Of a stretch of 64,000 nucleotides of DNA, positions 1-9,292 are shown piece by piece. Source of the DNA: an uncultured Planctomycetaceae bacterium (lineage in GTDB: Bacteria; Planctomycetota; Planctomycetia; Pirellulales; Thermoguttaceae); assembly GCA_946408825.1 (NCBI GenBank), contig CAMJTU010000007.1, positions 1-64,000 of the forward strand, written 5' to 3'. Below the pieces are notes generated by a model. It saw only the letters and a program-made list of their open reading frames with translations. It was not told the origin of the DNA and did not search any database. The position numbers were made by a program, and so were the translations under genes. Position 1 is the first letter of the stretch. Every line of letters starts with the position of its first letter.

Positions 1-3000
1 GGGCGGCGCGCGTTTCGGCGTCGTAGCCGTTCGCGTAGGCGCCGACGTATGAGCTTGCGGCGTTTGCGACGGCGGCGTCGCGCTGGAGTTCCGCGTTCTT
101 CGTCTCCATCGAGACGACGGACGCGTTCAGCGAGTCGAAGGCGTTCCATAGCGTCGACGCGTTGTAGGTTACCGCGTTATTCTCCGAAATGATTGGAACC
201 TGCGCGAACTGCGTCGGGACGTTGTTCGACCATGCGCCAAACGACGGGGTCGCGGTTTGGGTCGTCGGAAGGTCCGTCGAAAAATAATTCATATACGAAT
301 AACTATATGAATCGTAATCGGGATTGTCGACGTCCCACGCGACGTCGACGACGTATTCGCCCCAGGCGGTTAAAAGCCGCAGCTTGCGACGCGTCGCGTC
401 CGCGTTCGCTTCGACGACGGCAAGGTCCCGCGCGCAATTTTCGTTTTCGACGGCGCAGTAGTAGGCGATCCTTGCGTCGATCTCCGCCTGGTCGCTCGCT
501 TTCGTTCGGTTCAACGCGGCGGCGCTCGAGCCGTTTTGCGTCGCGAAATAGTCGTAAACGGCGTTGATATAAGAAGCGGCGAGCGTCGTATCCAGCCCGA
601 GCGACGCGGTCGCGTATCCAACGGCTTTTGAAATCAAGGACGATTCGAGCGTCGAATTCGCCGAAACTTGCGCGTTGAACGCCGATTGGAGCGCCGAGAC
701 GGCGGAGGCGTAATAGTCTCCGACGGCGTCGTTCGTCATCTCGCCGCAAGCCGCGATTAACGACGTAAAATACGAGCCGAACAGCGTCTGCGAGGTCGTT
801 TGCGTCAGCGTTCGCTCGGCGTTGAGGCGCGTCTGTTCGGACGCGATTTGCGCGGTCGCGGCGGTCGATTCGGCGGCGAGTTCCGCGAGCGCGAGCGTCT
901 TGTCCGCCGCTTCGACGGCGGTCGCGTAAACGTTGTCGGCGTTTTCGGTCGAGATCGACTTATTCGTCGCCGTCGCGATCTCCGATTTCCAGTAAGTTCC
1001 AAGCGCAGACCAGAGCGACGTTTGCAAATCCCGATCTAATTCGAGCTTTTCCCTTTGAATTCTTTCGCCGGAATCGATCAGCGTTTCATAAAGCGCCGCT
1101 TCGTCCGCAAAACGGCCGATCGAGTCCGCCTTTGAAAGGATTTCCAGCGCGCGATTCATCGCGTTCTGGGCGGCGTTGCGAATCGAATAATCGGCGACCC
1201 CGACCAGCGACGTCGCGCAGGAATACCAGATTGAACGCCTTGTCGCGTCGTTGGCGACGTATTCGTCGATTCTCGCAAACCGCGACGAAAGACTCGTTTC
1301 GATCTGCGAAACGAGTTCGGTCGAATAGAGTTCGCTCGTCGCGGTCTCGTTCGCCGCCGTCGCGGCGGCGACGGCGTTTTGAAGCGTTCGGACGCTTTCG
1401 ATATCGCCGCATTCGGCGACGCAGGTCGTCGTCGCGTTCGAGGTCAGGTAATTGCGATAAGCGACGGCGGCGGCGAGATCGGCGGTCTTTTGCGCGCTCG
1501 CCGACGCGGCGACCCGCGCGACGTAAGCGTTCGCGTCCGCCAGATCCTGCGTTTGCGACTGCGCGTAAAGCGAATCGACGTAAGCTCCCCAATCGGACGG
1601 CGTCGACGCGTTGTTTTTCCAGGCGGTTATCGCGGCGCGAACGGCGCTCCATGAGGCGGACGTCGCCGTTTGCGCGGCGGAGGCGATCGCGTTTCGATAT
1701 GTTTCGTCCGCGCCCGCCAAACCGCCGGTCGTTTCGTCCGCGTAGAAGGCGTAGATCGCGTTGGCGACCGCGATCTCGTAATTCTTGCCGAACTGCGACG
1801 CGCTTTGCGCCAGTTGCGCCAAACGGTTGTTGCGGGCGGTTTCGAACGTTTCTTTCGATTCGGCGAGCGCCGAATCGCGACGCGCCTGCGCTTGCGCCGT
1901 CAGAATTTGCGTTTCCGCGTTCAACGCCAACTCTTTTTGCGAACGCAGCGCGCCCAGTCGCGCCAGCCCCTCTTCCTGACGTCTTCTTTCCTGAAGCTCG
2001 CAAAGTTCGCATTCGTTCGTATGATAGTAGCTGGAACACGCCGATGTGTGCTCGTCGTAACGGTGCGCGTTGTAATAGCTGACGATCGCCTGAAGCTCCG
2101 TCGAATACCATGACGAAATTTCGGCGGACCGCGCGGCGTTTTGGGCGTTGATCGCGGCGAGTTCGCGTTGATAAGTCGTTTGGATCGACTGGTATTCGTC
2201 GGAACTTTCCCAGGTTTGCGCCTGGAGCGTTTCGAATTCCTCGGAATTGCGCGCGTATTCGCGGCTGTAGTCGTTCCAGGCGGCGTCGACCGTCGCGTCG
2301 TAGGCGTCGCGAAGCGTCTGGTAGGTCGACGTCCAGGCGTTTTGCGCGGCGCGAACGGCGGCGTCGTAGGAGTCGGAAACGGCGTCGAGCGCTTGAAGAA
2401 GCGCGACGTCGCGCGAAAGATCGACCGCCTCGCCGTCAAGCGTCGGGAAGGCGATCTCCGGGATCGGCGAGTTGCGCAGGACGTCCCAGTCGCTCTGGGC
2501 GCCGACGCTTAGCGCCGCAGTCGCCGTATTCGTCGCCGGTTCGGGCGTCGTCTGATAATCGAACTCCCGCGAAGTCGACGACGAGGCGGACGCGTCGGGG
2601 TCTTCGGTCGGGTCGTAATCCAGGACCGTTCCCGCCGACGCGACGAACGAGCCGAATCGCGCGACTTCTTCCGTCGACGCGTTTTCCGTCAGAAGAGGAA
2701 CGGGAACCTTGTCGGTTTTATTCGCCGCCGGGTAGGATACCCAGGCGTAAACGATTGAAAAACCGTTTCTAATCGCGACGCCCTCGTCTCCGAGCGCGTT
2801 GACGATCGAAGAACGCGAGATCCTGCCGCGCGAGTCGGGCGAGAGCGTCGCGTCGGCGGTCCCGTCGTAATCGTAATCGAGCGAAACCGTTAAATACGAA
2901 TACGTTCCAAAATAGTTTCCGACCTGAAGATAAGGCTCGTAAAAGACGTCGTCGACGAAATAAAGGTCGAGCGTTGTCGACCCGGACTCGCTTTCAACAT

Positions 3001-6000
3001 GGTAATACGAGATCGGGATCGTTTGCCAGCCCTGACTCGCCGCGCGCGTCGTTCCGTCGACGAGTTCGTCGACGACTCGGACGTAAAGGGACGTTCGCGT
3101 CGGCTCGACGTAAAAGGCGAAGTCGTCCTGCGAGTTCGGCGTCGTTTGACCGTCGGCGGTTTCGTCGCCGTCGAGATCGAATTCGACGAAATAGGAGACG
3201 ACCCCTTCGCCCGGCGCGACGGAGCCGGAAATCTTGCGTTCGTAATAACTCGAGCCGGAACGATCGGACGTTTCGTTCTTCCAGCCGAGAACGACGGATT
3301 CCGTCGCGGTCCGATAGACGAACGACGTCGTCGTCCAGGCGCCCCAGAGGGTCGTGTTCGTCGCTTCGTTCCAACGACCGGCGCGAACTCGGATCGAAAC
3401 GTTCGTCTCGTCCGACGCGGGAACGATCGACGTCGAGTCCCAGCAGAACTCGCCCAGCGGACCGACGGTCCCGATATGCGTTCCGGAACCGCCCGAAAGA
3501 ATTTCATATTCGACGCGAACGTCGTCGAAGCCCGTTTCCGAACTCGCAAGCCCGGCGACTTGCGTCGAATACGTCGTTTTAACTCCCTGCGAATCGTATA
3601 GATAGGTCGATGGTCCGAACGCGCGGATCTCGGGCGCGACGGGATTCTGCGGCGCGACGAGCGTCAGCGCGACGTTTGACCAAGAACCCGCGACCTCCGT
3701 TCCGGCGGCGGAATCCCAACGCGTCGCCCTAACGCGAACGACGCGGGCGCCCGGCTGCAATTCCGGCGTAAAATAGAACTCGCCCGACGCGTTCGTTCGC
3801 GTCCAGCCGTCGGGCGCGCCGTCTTCGTCGACGTCGTATTCAATTAAAAGCCCGTCGACGCTTTCGCCGTCCGAATTCGCGAGTCGCCCCCGGATCGTCG
3901 CGTTCGCGGTCGTTCCGTCCCCGAGGAAGCCCGTGTCGTCCGCAAGTCGAAGTTCTTCGATCCTCGGGGCGGAGACGGACGACGCGACGTACTCGAACGA
4001 AACGACTTGCGCCGTTCCGCTCTCGTATTGGCGCGTCGTCGGATTCCATTGCGACGCGACGACCGAAATTTGAACCTGACCCGTCGTCAATCCGGTCGGC
4101 TCGAACGAAAACGCCCCCTTCGAATCGGTCGTCGTTCGACCGACGCAAGTCTCGTCGACGTAGAATTCGACCGCGACCCCGGCGAGTTCGCCGGTCGAAC
4201 TTATCGTTCCGGAGATCGTCGCGTCGGACGAGACCAGCCCGAGCCCGTCGGTCGGATTCGCAAGCGCGGCGGACGCGATCGTCGCGACGCTAAACGTCGG
4301 GCTAACGAACGTCGCCGAAAAAGTCGACCAGGAGGACGTCCCCACGTAATCGCCGACGATCTCGTCGTAAAAAAGAGGGCGCGTCTGAACGCTCACGCCC
4401 GCGCTCGGACTCGTAATCGCGTAAAGGTCGGCGATGGAGAACGTTCCGCGCCAATAGAGATTCTCGGCGTCCTCGTCGACGTTGAGCTCGTCGTCGAGCG
4501 TTCCAAGAACGAACGTCGGCGTCGACCAGTCGGACTCGGACGAGAGTTTCCAACGATATTCGAACGCGACGTCGAGGTCCGACGCGTAGGAGCCGGAGAC
4601 TTTGAACGAAGGAACCGACGTCGTCGACGGGCTTGCGCCCGGCTCGACGAGCGACGCGGTCGAATAGGCGTAGCGCGGCGCGGGAGAGTAATTGATCGTC
4701 GTCGTCGCGGGCGTTCCGAAAATGGGCGAGCCGGTCGTCGGACGATAGACCGCGCGCGCCGTTACCGTTCCGCTAACGACTCCGTCGACGACCGGCAAGC
4801 CTCTCGGAACGAAGGTAAAGGCGCCGTTTTCGTTCGTCCAGGTCGACCCTAAAACGACTCCGCCGCAGGAGATCTCGACTTCGCAATAGCCGCGTCCGAT
4901 CCCCGAGCTAAGCGTTCCCGCGAGCGCGGGACCCGTCTCGGAATTCGTTTGAAAGGCGAACGACGAAACGGAGGGAAGCTGCGGCGCGACCGAAAGGGAC
5001 GACCAAGCCCCGTAAACGTAAGTTTTATACGTCGGATTGTAAGCGCCGACGCGCGCCTGGATTGTCGTCGAGCCCCCGTAGTCGAATCCGAACGGAAGCG
5101 AGACGCCGAACGTCGACGACGATATCGTTTGGGTCGTTCTATTGGAACCGGCGACGATCTCGAGCCGACGCGTTCCCGAACCGCCGACCGAGCCGTTCAA
5201 AACGACGCTCCCGGGGCGCGTCCAGCCGCCGTTTAAACCTTCGGAAACGCTCAAATTCGAGACGGTCAAACTTCCGACCGGCTCCGGAACGAGCGTATAC
5301 GCGAACGCGTTCCACGCGCCGGTCGACAGAACCGCGCCCAGGTCGTCGTAGTGAACGAGCCGATAGCGGACGGAGACGTTCGTCGAACCCGAGGTCGGGC
5401 GCGGCCAGGACGCGTCGACCGTTCGAGGATCGAACTCGAACGAGCCGCCGGAGACGTAGACCGTCGCGACCCCGTCTTCGACGGAGTCGGCGTTCAGGTC
5501 GAACTCGACTGCGACGCGACCTCCCGCAAGGTTCCCGGAGACGGTTCCCGTCAATATCGGGTTGAACGTGATCTTATCGGTCGCGTCGTCGCCGGAATCG
5601 TACAGGAGCGCGAATCCGTCGAGCGTCGGCGCGGAATACGGCGCGACGGAGCCGGTCAGCCCGACGCTGAAATTCGGAACGACCGGGTCGCTCGTCGGAA
5701 TCGAGAGCGTCCCGTTGAGCGGCCCGCGCGCCGTCCATTTAACGGTGAAAACGCGTTCTTCGTCCGGTTCTAGCGACGTTGGAAACGACCCGACGAGCGC
5801 GACGTTCGAAGGCGCCGAGATCGAAGACGCGTCGAACGTCAGCGTTTCCGCGCCGAGATTACGGATCTTAAAGCGTTGGAAGACCGTTTCGCCCGTTCGA
5901 GGATCGACGTTCTCGCCGTTCCCGTTTACCTCGAACGATTTCAACGCGACCGAGGACGCGCCCGAGACGAGCGCCGTCGCGCTCCCTTCGACCGAAATCG

Positions 6001-9000
6001 CGACGGCGGCGGGCGCGCCGACCTTGACGCGCCGCGTCGACGTCGACGTTTCTTTGCCGTCGTCGATCGAGACGACGACGTCGAACCACCCGGACGACGC
6101 GTAGCCATGCGACGCGGAGAACGTCTTCGTCGTCGCGTTTAAGGTCAGCGGAACGGGCGACGCGCCGGGCGCTTCGTCGCCGAACAGGATCGTTCCCGAC
6201 CACGCGTCGACGCCGGGGTCGACGAACGAGCCGGAGATCGTCGCCGTCGCGCCGACGCCGACGGAACTTGGCGCCGCGAGCGTTATCTGCGGAGCGACGT
6301 TGCGGACCGTCGCCGAAGTCGTCGCGATCCAACTCGACGCGCCGCGAGTTACCCGCGCCGAGATTGGATAACTTTGCTCGGGGTCGGTCGCGGTCGTTCC
6401 GAACGCCTGATACGTCGTCGACGAACCCGTTTCAACTCCGCGACTCGCGTCGAGTCCCGTCTCGCCGAATACGCCGTCCCCGTCCAGATCCCAATCGACC
6501 GTCCAACCCGCCGACTCCAAATCTGCGAACGCGCTCAAAGGAACCGCGCCGTTCTCGGGAACGACGTAAGGTCCGCCCGTCGGGTCGCGGTCGTCGTCCA
6601 AAAGATAGATCGTCGCGGTCGAGTCCGTTCCGACGACGTAAGGAAGCTCCGAGCCGTAATAATAGTAGTCTTCCCGCGCGTAAAGAGTCGCGACGATCGT
6701 TTCCGTCGACTCTTTGCTCTGGTCGTTTGTCGGCGTGACCGCGACGTCGACGAACGTCGCGCCTGCGGGGATCGTCGCGCTTCCGTAAAGACTCGAATAA
6801 TCGACCCCGTTCGAAGCCGTTCCCGACGTCGTATAGCAGACGGTCAACGCCGAAGTCGCGTCGCCCATTCGCGTGATTCGAAACGTTCCGCCGTCGCTCG
6901 GCGCGCCCGGCGGCGTTTCACGCGCCAACGGGTCGAGCGCCGCGATCTCGACGACGGTCCGATTTTCATTGTCGTCGATGAACGCGTTCGCGACGCTCGT
7001 CGTTCCCAATCCGTATTGAACGTCCGGGTTCGAATAATTGAACGCGCTCGGAACGCTCTCTAAAATACGGAGAACGATCGATTCGCGATCTTCGATAAGA
7101 TAATCGTCGATCACGTTGAGCGTCAGCGTCGCCGACGTCGCGTTCGCCGGAATCGTAAGGTATCCGTAGGGCGCCGAAAAGGTTCCGTTCGAGACGGAAT
7201 AGTCGGCGCCCGGAACCGCCGCGCCCGTCAATTCGTAATAGACGGTCGTCGCCTGCGCTAGGTCCGTCGCGCCGCCGCGCGTCAGCGTAAAGACGACCGG
7301 ATTCGCCGTCGTTCCCGACGCCGTCTCCGCGCCCGCGACGTCGGTCGCCGCGACCTCGACCGTCCAACGGTCGTTGTCCGCGATCGTCGCCGTCGCGCTG
7401 CGCGCGGCGCCGACTGCATACTGAAATTCAAGCGGGGGCGAGAGCGCGGTCGGAGAACGGTCGAGGATCGTGAAAACGACGCTTTCGTCGTCTTCGTAAC
7501 GGGCGTCGTTGTACGGATTTAACGTAATCGTCGTCGACGTCGAATTCGCGGGGATCGTCGCCGTTCCGTAATCGTAACTCGTATTGTAAGAACCGCCGGA
7601 AATCGTAAAGTCGCTCGACGAGTACGAGCTCGAATACGTCGCGAGTCCGGAAAGTCGATAATAGACGGTCGTCGCTTTCGAAAGGTTCGTCTCGCCGCTG
7701 CGCGTCAGCGTAAAAACGATCGGGTCGGAAGTCGCGCCGGGGATCGTTTCCGAACCGACTGCGTCGGTCGCGACGACGTCGACCGACCAGCCGTCGTCGT
7801 CTAAAATCGTTCCGGTCGCCCAAAAATCGGCGCCGAGCGCGTAGTCCGAACCGCTCGCGCCGGTCGGCTTGTTCCGTAAAAAAACGCCGACCGTTTCGGT
7901 CGACTCGAGGAGCGCGTCGTCGACGACGTTTAGCGTTACGTCGACGTAAGACGCGTTTGCGGGAATCGTCGCCGTCGCGTAGCCGTTAGACGAGTTATAG
8001 GACGCGCCGGATAAGTTGTAATCGCTCGAGTAAGCGGCGGCGCCGTTGAGTCCGAACCAGACGGTCGTCGGCTTAGAGAAGTCGGTCTCGCCCGAACGCG
8101 AAAAACGGAAGACGAGCGGATTCGACGGCGCGCCGTAGCCCGTCTCCGCGCCCTCGGAATCGAGCGCCGCGACGTTGAGCGTCCAGGCGTCGTTGTCCGA
8201 GATCGTCGCGGTCGCGCTCGACGAGAAGCCCACGTTGTAATAACACGACGGATTCGGAACGACCTCGAACGTCGCCGTTTCCGTCGGTTCCCAGTTCGAA
8301 TCGTTGATCGGACGCAGTTGAACCGTCGCGCTCGTTTGACCGGCGGGAATCTGAACGCAGCCGTAATGTCGGTTCGTTCCGCTAACTGGAGTTAAACTAA
8401 CGGTTTGCGAGTTCGCGTTGTAAAGCGCGTAATCGGAATTAGGCGTCGCGGAGCCGCCGACCTCAAAGCGGACGGTCGTCGCCGTCGAAAGCGCGAGCGA
8501 ACCGCTGCGGGTCAACGTAAACGTCGCGTAATCCGACGTCGACGACTCGGACGCGCTAGGGTCGCTCGTCGAAACGTCGATCGACCAGGAATTCGCGTCG
8601 ACGATCTCGATCGTCGCGCCCGGTCCGACGACGTCGTACTCGTCCGACGCTAAAAGAGTTAGCGTCGCGCTCTCCCGCGTCTCCTGCAACGCGTCGGCGT
8701 TCGGCTGCAATTCCAATTCGACCGCCGTCGAACCGCCAGGGATCGTCGCTTCCCCGATCGTCTCATACTCGCCCAACTCCTGATTGTAGACCGACGTCGG
8801 CGTGATATAACTCGCCGTCGACAAATCGTAAAGACGATAATCAAGGTCCCAACCCGCCGTTCCCGCAAGCTTGAACGAGACGGGCAGAGCGTCCGCCGAC
8901 GCCTCCGCGCGCTCGATCCGCCATATTCCGACGTCCGAAGTGGAACCTTCGTAAGAGATCGCGTCCGTCGCGGCGACGCCCGCCGACGCCGTCAAAAGAG

Positions 9001-9121
9001 TTCGCTCCTCCAAGACTTCCAACCGCAAAAGACGACCTTCGCGCGCGGATTTCAACGAGTCGCGCGATTTCAGAGAACCGAACAACTTTCGGAGAACGGA
9101 CGCGGGGCGACGGGAAGTCAT
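1..9121 (-). CDS. Giant exported surface protein with LEPRxLL-like N-terminus, Calx-beta repeats, Ig-like modules and a long Ala-rich helical region (3' end beyond window)
   Basis: An uninterrupted frame of 3040 codons runs from an ATG at 9121 (GAGGAG ribosome site 9 nt upstream) off the left edge, so the C-terminus is missing. Residues 34-45 read LEVLEERTLLTA, a variant of the LEPRxLL motif near the N-terminus of many planctomycete exported giants. Residues about 170-880 hold about five Calx-beta-like units of roughly 135 residues, each introduced by a DND/DDD-x-W motif and containing stretches such as TTVYYELTG. Residues about 925-2170 are Ser/Thr/Gly/Val-rich beta-sandwich (Ig/CARDB-like) modules. 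From about residue 2225 to the edge the composition switches to Ala, Gln, Ser, Tyr and Glu with few prolines and looks helical. Such proteins are usually cell-surface adhesins or matrix proteins; that role is inferred. A strong promoter lies upstream. Confidence 0.85.
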   Translation of the reverse strand, partial: MTSRRPASVLRKLFGSLKSRDSLKSAREGRLLRLEVLEERTLLTASAGVAATDAISYEGSTSDVGIWRIERAEASADALPVSFKLAGTAGWDLDYRLYDLSTASYITPTSVYNQELGEYETIGEATIPGGSTAVELELQPNADALQETRESATLTLLASDEYDVVGPGATIEIVDANSWSIDVSTSDPSASESSTSDYATFTLTRSGSLALSTATTVRFEVGGSATPNSDYALYNANSQTVSLTPVSGTNRHYGCVQIPAGQTSATVQLRPINDSNWEPTETATFEVVPNPSCYYNVGFSSSATATISDNDAWTLNVAALDSEGAETGYGAPSNPLVFRFSRSGETDFSKPTTVWFGLNGAAAYSSDYNLSGASYNSSNGYATATIPANASYVDVTLNVVDDALLESTETVGVFLRNKPTGASGSDYALGADFWATGTILDDDGWSVDVVATDAVGSETIPGATSDPIVFTLTRSGETNLSKATTVYYRLSGLATYSSSYSSSDFTISGGSYNTSYDYGTATIPANSTSTTITLNPYNDARYEDDESVVFTILDRSPTALSPPLEFQYAVGAARSATATIADNDRWTVEVAATDVAGAETASGTTANPVVFTLTRGGATDLAQATTVYYELTGAAVPGADYSVSNGTFSAPYGYLTIPANATSATLTLNVIDDYLIEDRESIVLRILESVPSAFNYSNPDVQYGLGTTSVANAFIDDNENRTVVEIAALDPLARETPPGAPSDGGTFRITRMGDATSALTVCYTTSGTASNGVDYSSLYGSATIPAGATFVDVAVTPTNDQSKESTETIVATLYAREDYYYYGSELPYVVGTDSTATIYLLDDDRDPTGGPYVVPENGAVPLSAFADLESAGWTVDWDLDGDGVFGETGLDASRGVETGSSTTYQAFGTTATDPEQSYPISARVTRGASSWIATTSATVRNVAPQITLAAPSSVGVGATATISGSFVDPGVDAWSGTILFGDEAPGASPVPLTLNATTKTFSASHGYASSGWFDVVVSIDDGKETSTSTRRVKVGAPAAVAISVEGSATALVSGASSVALKSFEVNGNGENVDPRTGETVFQRFKIRNLGAETLTFDASSISAPSNVALVGSFPTSLEPDEERVFTVKWTARGPLNGTLSIPTSDPVVPNFSVGLTGSVAPYSAPTLDGFALLYDSGDDATDKITFNPILTGTVSGNLAGGRVAVEFDLNADSVEDGVATVYVSGGSFEFDPRTVDASWPRPTSGSTNVSVRYRLVHYDDLGAVLSTGAWNAFAYTLVPEPVGSLTVSNLSVSEGLNGGWTRPGSVVLNGSVGGSGTRRLEIVAGSNRTTQTISSSTFGVSLPFGFDYGGSTTIQARVGAYNPTYKTYVYGAWSSLSVAPQLPSVSSFAFQTNSETGPALAGTLSSGIGRGYCEVEISCGGVVLGSTWTNENGAFTFVPRGLPVVDGVVSGTVTARAVYRPTTGSPIFGTPATTTINYSPAPRYAYSTASLVEPGASPSTTSVPSFKVSGSYASDLDVAFEYRWKLSSESDWSTPTFVLGTLDDELNVDEDAENLYWRGTFSIADLYAITSPSAGVSVQTRPLFYDEIVGDYVGTSSWSTFSATFVSPTFSVATIASAALANPTDGLGLVSSDATISGTISSTGELAGVAVEFYVDETCVGRTTTDSKGAFSFEPTGLTTGQVQISVVASQWNPTTRQYESGTAQVVSFEYVASSVSAPRIEELRLADDTGFLGDGTTANATIRGRLANSDGESVDGLLIEYDVDEDGAPDGWTRTNASGEFYFTPELQPGARVVRVRATRWDSAAGTEVAGSWSNVALTLVAPQNPVAPEIRAFGPSTYLYDSQGVKTTYSTQVAGLASSETGFDDVRVEYEILSGGSGTHIGTVGPLGEFCWDSTSIVPASDETNVSIRVRAGRWNEATNTTLWGAWTTTSFVYRTATESVVLGWKNETSDRSGSSYYERKISGSVAPGEGVVSYFVEFDLDGDETADGQTTPNSQDDFAFYVEPTRTSLYVRVVDELVDGTTRAASQGWQTIPISYYHVESESGSTTLDLYFVDDVFYEPYLQVGNYFGTYSYLTVSLDYDYDGTADATLSPDSRGRISRSSIVNALGDEGVAIRNGFSIVYAWVSYPAANKTDKVPVPLLTENASTEEVARFGSFVASAGTVLDYDPTEDPDASASSSTSREFDYQTTPEPATNTATAALSVGAQSDWDVLRNSPIPEIAFPTLDGEAVDLSRDVALLQALDAVSDSYDAAVRAAQNAWTSTYQTLRDAYDATVDAAWNDYSREYARNSEEFETLQAQTWESSDEYQSIQTTYQRELAAINAQNAARSAEISSWYSTELQAIVSYYNAHRYDEHTSACSSYYHTNECELCELQERRRQEEGLARLGALRSQKELALNAETQILTAQAQARRDSALAESKETFETARNNRLAQLAQSASQFGKNYEIAVANAIYAFYADETTGGLAGADETYRNAIASAAQTATSASWSAVRAAITAWKNNASTPSDWGAYVDSLYAQSQTQDLADANAYVARVAASASAQKTADLAAAVAYRNYLTSNATTTCVAECGDIESVRTLQNAVAAATAANETATSELYSTELVSQIETSLSSRFARIDEYVANDATRRSIWYSCATSLVGVADYSIRNAAQNAMNRALEILSKADSIGRFADEAALYETLIDSGERIQREKLELDRDLQTSLWSALGTYWKSEIATATNKSISTENADNVYATAVEAADKTLALAELAAESTAATAQIASEQTRLNAERTLTQTTSQTLFGSYFTSLIAACGEMTNDAVGDYYASAVSALQSAFNAQVSANSTLESSLISKAVGYATASLGLDTTLAASYINAVYDYFATQNGSSAAALNRTKASDQAEIDARIAYYCAVENENCARDLAVVEANADATRRKLRLLTAWGEYVVDVAWDVDNPDYDSYSYSYMNYFSTDLPTTQTATPSFGAWSNNVPTQFAQVPIISENNAVTYNASTLWNAFDSLNASVVSMETKNAELQRDAAVANAASSYVGAYANGYDAETRAA

Positions 9122-9195
9122 TGAAGGTCTCCTCGTGTCGGAGTGAGTTGAATTTGTCGTATTTCCAAGGCGTGTTACACTGATTCTACAACATA

Positions 9196-9224
9196 ATCAT
9201 AATATAGAGGAAAGCCATTGTCAA
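9196..9224 (-). promoter_or_regulatory. Sigma70-type promoter of the giant surface protein gene
   Basis: On the minus strand a perfect -35 box TTGACA (9224-9219) is followed by a 17-nt spacer and a -10 box TATGAT (9201-9196). The predicted start of transcription is near 9188, giving a leader of about 65 nt before the ATG at 9121. This is among the best consensus matches in the window and suggests the giant gene is well expressed. Confidence 0.7.
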
Positions 9225-9292
9225 GCAAGTGATAAAGAATCTGTATTCAGATTATAGAAACGTCGTTCCGTTTCGTCGCGCGCTTATGAGCT

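Noticed and set aside
1086..2111. Minus-strand 341-codon open frame rich in Arg inside the giant gene region, and similar plus-strand frames up to 316 codons
   Set aside because: They lie in other frames of the giant gene, have Arg/Gly/Asp-rich shuffled composition and no ribosome site or family motif.
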